DNA of 64,000 nt from Myxococcales bacterium (lineage in GTDB: Bacteria; Myxococcota_A; Polyangia; Haliangiales; Haliangiaceae): the NCBI GenBank assembly GCA_016707895.1, contig JADJGV010000001.1, positions 607,501-671,500 on the forward strand, given 5' to 3'. Of this stretch, positions 59,930 to 64,000 are shown in pieces. Within the stretch, counting starts at the first letter, position 1. Each line of letters opens with the position of its first letter. A program made the position numbers and the translations under genes. The notes beneath the pieces are model-generated. The model made no database searches, was not told the DNA's origin, and worked only from the letters and a program-made list of their open reading frames with translations.

Positions 59930-59979
59930 GCGGCGATCATAGCTACACCCGAGGCGCCCGGCGCGCCGATCGCCGACGC

Positions 59980-60747
59980 TCAGGGCGCGGCGGCGACGCG
60001 CGCGATCAGCTGCGCCAGCCGATCGCGGGTCTCGGCCGGGATGGCGTGGCCGCCGGGGAACTCGACCCACTCGACCGCGGCGCCGGCCGCGGCCAGCTGG
60101 TCGCGCAGGTCGCGCGCGACGGCGAACGGCAGCACCGCGTCGCCGGTGCCGTGGGAGATCAGGACGGGCGTGCCGCGCACGCGGTCGAGGTGCGCGCGCC
60201 ACGCGGCGCCGTTGATGCGGGTCCCCGACAGGACCGCGAGCCCGGCCAGCGGCCGCGCCCGGTGCAGCGCCACGTCGACCGTGAGCATCGCGCCCTGCGA
60301 GAACCCGCCGAGCACGATCCGTTTCGCGCCCTCGGCCTCGAGGCGGTCGAGCAGCGCGTCGACCTGCGCCCGCGCCGCCGCCAGCCCGGCGGGGACCTCG
60401 TCGCTGCGGTCGTGCGCCGCGCCGCGCGGCCCGCCATCGAGGCGCCACCAGGCGCGCGACGTCCCCGCGGCGTCGAGCGCGAGCGGCGCCGCCGGCATCA
60501 CGAACCGGACCGTCGCCGGCACCGGCAGCGCGCGCGCCAGATCGACCAGATCGTCCCCGCCGGCGCCGTAGCCGTGGAGCAACACGACCGTCGCGGTGGC
60601 GGCCGACGCGGGCGCGCCCAGCGACACGGTGGCGAGCGGCGGCGGGGCCTGGCTCCCGGCGCCCGCGCCGTCGCCGCGCGTCGCGCGCCCGCACCCGGCG
60701 AGCACGCCCGCGCAGGTGATCAGCGCCAGCAGCGGTCCGAGCTTCAT
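59980..60747 (-). CDS. Lipoprotein phospholipase/carboxylesterase
   Basis: 255 residues. Lipobox LAGC (Cys19). Alpha/beta-hydrolase features are complete: oxyanion loop LLHGYGAGGDDL, nucleophile Ser150 in GGFSQGA, Asp203 in HGTGDAVLP and His234 in FPGGHAIP. It matches the short acyl-protein-thioesterase/carboxylesterase group. As a lipoprotein it would act in the periplasm or outer membrane; the substrate is unknown. Confidence 0.88.
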   Translation of the reverse strand: MKLGPLLALITCAGVLAGCGRATRGDGAGAGSQAPPPLATVSLGAPASAATATVVLLHGYGAGGDDLVDLARALPVPATVRFVMPAAPLALDAAGTSRAWWRLDGGPRGAAHDRSDEVPAGLAAARAQVDALLDRLEAEGAKRIVLGGFSQGAMLTVDVALHRARPLAGLAVLSGTRINGAAWRAHLDRVRGTPVLISHGTGDAVLPFAVARDLRDQLAAAGAAVEWVEFPGGHAIPAETRDRLAQLIARVAAAP

Positions 60748-60798
60748 CGCGCCATTGTGAGCCAGATCGCGACGACGCGCGCGCCGGTGCGGTGCATG

Positions 60799-61836
60799 TC
60801 AGCAGCCGACGGGGAGCCCGACGTGGTCGTCGCTCGTCGGACCGCCGGGCGCCGGCACCTCGGCCTCGCGGCGCACCGGCGAGGTCTCGCCAGGCGCGGG
60901 CGCCTCGGCGGCCTCGATCGACTCGGTGCGCGCCGGGGTCGCGTCGAACGATGGCTCCGCCGGGAGCCACGCCTCTCGCTCGCGCGCCGCGCGCACCGCC
61001 GCCCGACATCCGTCACGGGTCAGGTACAGCGGGCGATCGACGAACACCTCGCCGCGGCCGTAGAAGAGGTGGGTCTGCCGCAGGCAACCGATGCCGTAGC
61101 TGCTGTCGGGGAAGGTCGCGCTGCGCCCCAGCAACAGCAGCTCGTCCCGCGCCGTCAGCAGCCGGTAGCCCACGCTCCCGCGGCCGCGCACGCCGCGCGC
61201 GACGATCGGGCGCCAGAACTGGCCCGACGCGCCGCCCGCCGGCTGCTGCCGCGACGCCTGGACGTGGGCCGCCACGCAGCGGCCGTCGTCGTCGAAGTAC
61301 ACGTCGCCGCCGCCGCGCAGCAACGCCTCGAAGTCGCGCTTCGTCGCCTGCCGGACCTCGGCGGCCAGGAGCGGCTCGAGCTCGCAGTCGCGCAGATCGA
61401 TCGCCACCGGCGCGTGGCGCGCCAGCGCCGCGGCGCACCCCGCCGCGTCGAGGAACCATCGACTGGCGCCGACCGCGAGCGCGCCGTCGAGTTCGCTGAC
61501 CGGCAGCGGGACCGTGCACGTCATCGACACCGCCCGCTTGGCGACCGTCCGGCCGCGGCCGGTCAGGGACAGGCCGCCCGCGTTGATCTCGAAGTCGAGC
61601 CACTCGGCGCCGACCTCACCGCCGAAGGCGACCTCACGCGTGAGCTGCCCCTGGCCGGCCGCCCCCGGGACCACGTCCCAGCGCTGGCAGCGAGCCGCGC
61701 CGTCTTCGACGACGATCAGGTACAGCGCGCCCGGACGCGCGAGCCGACCAGGCGCCGGCGTCGGAGGTGTCGCGCGCTGCGCCATCGCCACGCCCGCCGC
61801 ACCGATCGCGAACACCGCCAGGCCCCACGCGCGCAT
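60799..61836 (-). CDS. Secreted protein of unknown function
   Basis: 345 residues from ATG 61836. Signal peptide ends VAMAQ. The mature protein alternates strands and helices with CQRWD, SMTCTVPL, DLRDCELEPL, GRCVAAHV and GIGCLRQTH, possibly three disulphides. The tail is Pro/Glu-rich and ends LPVGC. Unassigned. Confidence 0.55.
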   Translation of the reverse strand: MRAWGLAVFAIGAAGVAMAQRATPPTPAPGRLARPGALYLIVVEDGAARCQRWDVVPGAAGQGQLTREVAFGGEVGAEWLDFEINAGGLSLTGRGRTVAKRAVSMTCTVPLPVSELDGALAVGASRWFLDAAGCAAALARHAPVAIDLRDCELEPLLAAEVRQATKRDFEALLRGGGDVYFDDDGRCVAAHVQASRQQPAGGASGQFWRPIVARGVRGRGSVGYRLLTARDELLLLGRSATFPDSSYGIGCLRQTHLFYGRGEVFVDRPLYLTRDGCRAAVRAAREREAWLPAEPSFDATPARTESIEAAEAPAPGETSPVRREAEVPAPGGPTSDDHVGLPVGC

Positions 61837-61893
61837 GTCGGTCGGACACCGCGGCGGCGGCGCGGTTTCATCGAACGCGGCATGCTGTGGACC

Positions 61894-62292
61894 ATGACGC
61901 TCGAGCTCGTGGCCTTGATCGTGGAGGAGTACGACCCGGCGATCGCGTTCTTCGTCGACGTGCTCGGGTTCGCGCTGGTGGAGGACGTGCCAGCCACCAC
62001 CAACGACGGCCGCGGCAAGCGCTGGGTGGTGGTGCGGCCGCCCGGCGCGCAGACCGGCCTCCTGCTCGCGCGCGCCGACGGCGAGGCCCAGCGCGCGGCC
62101 GTCGGCCACCAGCACGCCGGCCGCGTCGGGTTCTTCCTGCGGGTCGACGACTTCGAGGGGACGCTCGGGCGCCTGCGCGCGGCCGGCGCCGAGGTCGTGA
62201 CCGAGCCGCGCGACGAGCCCTACGGCCGGGTGGTCGTGTTCCGCGACATCGCCGGCAACCGCTGGGACCTGCTCGGACCGCGCCCGCGTTGA
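61894..62292 (+). CDS. VOC-superfamily protein
   Basis: 132 residues from ATG 61894; ATG 61882 is an alternative. EEYDPAIAFFVDVLGFALVE, then HAGRVGFFLRVDDFEGTLGR and FRDIAGNRWDLLG are the paired beta-alpha-beta-beta-beta elements of a glyoxalase-type fold. Substrate unknown. Confidence 0.85.
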   Translation: MTLELVALIVEEYDPAIAFFVDVLGFALVEDVPATTNDGRGKRWVVVRPPGAQTGLLLARADGEAQRAAVGHQHAGRVGFFLRVDDFEGTLGRLRAAGAEVVTEPRDEPYGRVVVFRDIAGNRWDLLGPRPR

Positions 62293-62349
62293 GCTCGCGC
62301 CGGCCGCCGACGTCGGCCGCGCCGCCCCGAACGGCGATAGGCTCGCGCG

Positions 62350-62799
62350 ATGGAGCCGGTGATCGATCACATCCAGGTGACCGTGCGCGACGTGCGCGCG
62401 GCCGAGGCGTTCTACGACCAGCTGATGCCGCTGCTCGGCTTCGTGCCGATGCGCAAGGGCAAGGCGACGATCGCCGCCCACGACTTCGAGGTCGTCGAGT
62501 ATCAGCACCCGCGCCTGGCGTTCGCGATCACCTCGCCGCGGGCCGCGTTCGCCCACGAGCCGGTGCACCGGCGGCGCCCCGGCGCGCTCCACCACCTGGC
62601 GTTCAAGGCCGGCTCGCGGGCCGAGGTCGACGCGCTGCACGTCGAGCTGCAGCGCATCGGCGCGACGATCGTGGCGCCGCCGCGCGAGTACCCCGAGTAC
62701 ACCCCGCCCGGCTACTACGCCGTGTTCTTCAAGGACCCCGACGGCCTCAAGTACGAGGTCGTCCACGCGCCGGCGCCGGCGCCCGCGCCGACGCCGTGA
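62350..62799 (+). CDS. VOC-superfamily protein
   Basis: 149 residues. IDHIQVTVRDVRAAEAFYDQ, GALHHLAFKAGSRAEVDALH and FFKDPDGLKYEVVH carry His and Glu residues in the metal-binding positions of VOC enzymes. The Ala/Pro tail is extra. TAggcT at 62338-62343 lies six bases before the ATG. It is 57 bp after the previous VOC gene, but similarity between the two is only general, so they are not a recent duplication. Confidence 0.85.
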   Translation: MEPVIDHIQVTVRDVRAAEAFYDQLMPLLGFVPMRKGKATIAAHDFEVVEYQHPRLAFAITSPRAAFAHEPVHRRRPGALHHLAFKAGSRAEVDALHVELQRIGATIVAPPREYPEYTPPGYYAVFFKDPDGLKYEVVHAPAPAPAPTP

Positions 62800-62817
62800 G
62801 CGCGCTGGCGCGCGCGT

Positions 62818-63228
62818 TCAGCCCACAGCGGCGATCCTGAGCCGCACCAGCTTGCCCTTGCGCTTCGCGATGTGCTGGTAGTCCCACTGGACCGTGCGCG
62901 ACTCAGCCAGCCAGCGCCGCAGCGCGGCGACGTCGACGTCTCCCACCTTGGCGTAGCGCGCCTCGGCGGCCTTGAACGTGCCCTCCGGGTGCAGGCCCGG
63001 CTCGGCGAACGACTGCCCGCTCCAGAACAGGAGCCGCACGCTGTCCTTCCGCTTCGCGTAGCCCGCGATCGGGTTGCCAGCCAGGAACCACACCGGGTGG
63101 CGATGCCAGATCTTGCGCTCGGCGCCGACCAGCGCCGCGTCGAGCTCGCGGGCCAGGAGCGCGCAGATGGCGCGATCGCCGCGGGCCTGCTCGCGGTGGT
63201 AGGCGGCGATGTCGGAGGGGAGACGCAT
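62818..63228 (-). CDS. DUF1801-family protein
   Basis: 136 residues. WFLAGNPIAGYAKRKDSVRL LFWSGQSF and the C-terminal ESRTVQWDYQHIAKRKGKLV are characteristic of DUF1801 (YdhG/frataxin-like fold). The family's function is uncertain. It converges on the second VOC gene. Confidence 0.75.
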   Translation of the reverse strand: MRLPSDIAAYHREQARGDRAICALLARELDAALVGAERKIWHRHPVWFLAGNPIAGYAKRKDSVRLLFWSGQSFAEPGLHPEGTFKAAEARYAKVGDVDVAALRRWLAESRTVQWDYQHIAKRKGKLVRLRIAAVG

Positions 63229-63284
63229 CGCCACGAGTCTCGCACGACTCACCCGGGCGCCAGCTCGCGGCACGCGGCGCGCCG

Positions 63285-63995
63285 TCACGGCGCGCGGGCG
63301 AGCGCCTCCCAGCTGACCCGCCCTTCGTCGACGACGAACACCCCGCCGTCGACCACCACCATCACCGGCTGGCGGTAGCGCAGCGACGCGAACACGTGGG
63401 CCTCGGTCGCCGTCGGCGTCACGAAGTGCGAGACCGCCAGCGCCACGAGCTCCGCGGACGCCGGCGGGGCAGCGGGCTTGCCCATGATCACGCAGGTGTT
63501 CGACAGCGGCTTGACCTCGGTGACGACCGGGCCGTCGGCGCCCACCGCCACCGCGATCCGCACGTAGCCGGCGAGCACCGCCGCGTCGGGATCGGTCGTG
63601 CCCGGCGAGAAGTAGACGAGCCACCCGGGCGCGCCGACGAGCGCGCCCGGGACGACGTCGACGTTGTACCGGCCGCCGCAGATCGGCGTGAACGCCGCGA
63701 TCGCGGCCGCGCGCGCCGCGACCATGGCGCGCCCGTCGTCGTCGAGCGGCTCGCCGGCCCCGTGTCGTACCGGCGCACCGGCGACGCCGGCGTCATCGAC
63801 GGGCACCGTGACCAGCGACGCCGCCTGGCCCTCGACCGTCCCGTAGAAGTCGACGCGCCAGCCGTCGGCGGCGAGGCGGGTGATCCACCCCTGCGCGGTC
63901 GGCGGCATGCCGCCGGCGAGCGCGGCGTCGGTGGCCGCGGCCGACGCGCGATCCTGCGCGTAGAGGCGCATCCCGAGGGTCATGGCGTCGGCCAC
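63285..63995 (-). CDS. Hypothetical protein, possibly extending past the window
   Basis: 236 residues from GTG 63995, but the frame remains open to the window end, so the true start may lie outside. The chain (AGGMPPTAQGWITRLAADGW RVDFYGTVEGQ) is beta-rich with IAAFTPICGGRYNVDVVPG and LSNTCVIMG; no known motif is found. A signal peptide would be expected upstream if it is secreted. Confidence 0.5.
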   Translation of the reverse strand: MADAMTLGMRLYAQDRASAAATDAALAGGMPPTAQGWITRLAADGWRVDFYGTVEGQAASLVTVPVDDAGVAGAPVRHGAGEPLDDDGRAMVAARAAAIAAFTPICGGRYNVDVVPGALVGAPGWLVYFSPGTTDPDAAVLAGYVRIAVAVGADGPVVTEVKPLSNTCVIMGKPAAPPASAELVALAVSHFVTPTATEAHVFASLRYRQPVMVVVDGGVFVVDEGRVSWEALARAP

Positions 63996-64000
63996 CGCCG

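Noticed and set aside
60046..62292. 748-residue plus-strand frame
   Set aside because: Only the last 132 residues (VOC protein) are real; the rest is antisense to the esterase and a secreted-protein gene.
61894..62799. Two adjacent VOC genes as a tandem duplication
   Set aside because: They share the fold pattern but little sequence, so no recent duplication.
1..64000. CRISPR arrays, tRNA, rRNA, insertion sequences, prophage, secondary-metabolite cluster
   Set aside because: Looked for and not seen: no regularly spaced repeats, transposase motifs, structural-RNA signatures or modular synthases. Short RNA genes could still be missed by eye.

Overview
The window is very GC-rich (about 70 % by eye), with codon third positions almost always G or C. 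It is packed with secreted lipoproteins that carry Asp/Ala-rich linkers, a MYXO-CTERM-like sorting tail and a Ser/Thr kinase/sigma-factor pair. That combination points to a large-genome myxobacterium (Myxococcota, perhaps a Kofleriaceae/Haliangium relative). I see no rRNA, tRNA, CRISPR array, recognisable transposase, phage module, restriction or toxin system, or biosynthetic cluster. The window reads as gene-dense chromosome rather than an integrated element.

Layout. 1-6.6 kb: an OTU-type cysteine protease cut by the window edge, a zinc-ribbon membrane-anchored metallopeptidase, and a long reading frame joining a zinc-dependent phospholipase C-like protein to a lipoprotein. 6.7-17 kb: secreted lipoproteins surrounding a divergent zinc-finger Ser/Thr kinase and sigma factor, then a VOC-fold protein. 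17-21 kb: a 186-bp inverted repeat, each copy carrying a 40-residue basic microprotein, flanking a DUF1826-like gene, a frameshifted gene, an outer-membrane-like protein and two small membrane proteins. 21-34 kb: a PcfJ-like protein, an Mpo1/DUF962 protein, lipoproteins, an M15-type peptidase with a His-rich tail, a DUF3829 lipoprotein and a thioredoxin. 34-42 kb: SUKH-like, DUF4261-like and DUF6985-like proteins, an ArsR-AHSA1 operon, MtfA, and the first of two nearly identical YdeI/OmdA proteins. 42-49 kb: an acyltransferase-3, a coupled three-gene secreted-protein operon, the second YdeI copy and a broken paralogue fragment. 49-57 kb: small lipoproteins, a SUKH protein, a TetR/isochorismatase divergent pair with two clear operators, and an intact membrane protein with an internally deleted copy nearby. 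57-64 kb: a cold-shock protein, a subtilisin-like lipoprotein, a lipoprotein esterase, two VOC proteins, a DUF1801 protein and a gene running off the end.

Regulation. More than fifteen genes on both strands have a TAnnnT hexamer ending only 5-12 nt before the start codon and no Shine-Dalgarno sequence, which suggests widespread leaderless transcription. Clear operators precede the TetR/isochorismatase pair and the ArsR gene. Two neighbouring secreted-protein genes share a 35-bp element directly before their start codons. No wholly new multi-gene defence or secretion system could be supported. The most unusual items are the repeat-borne microprotein, the phospholipase/lipoprotein fusion frame, the recent YdeI duplication and the His-tailed M15 peptidase.
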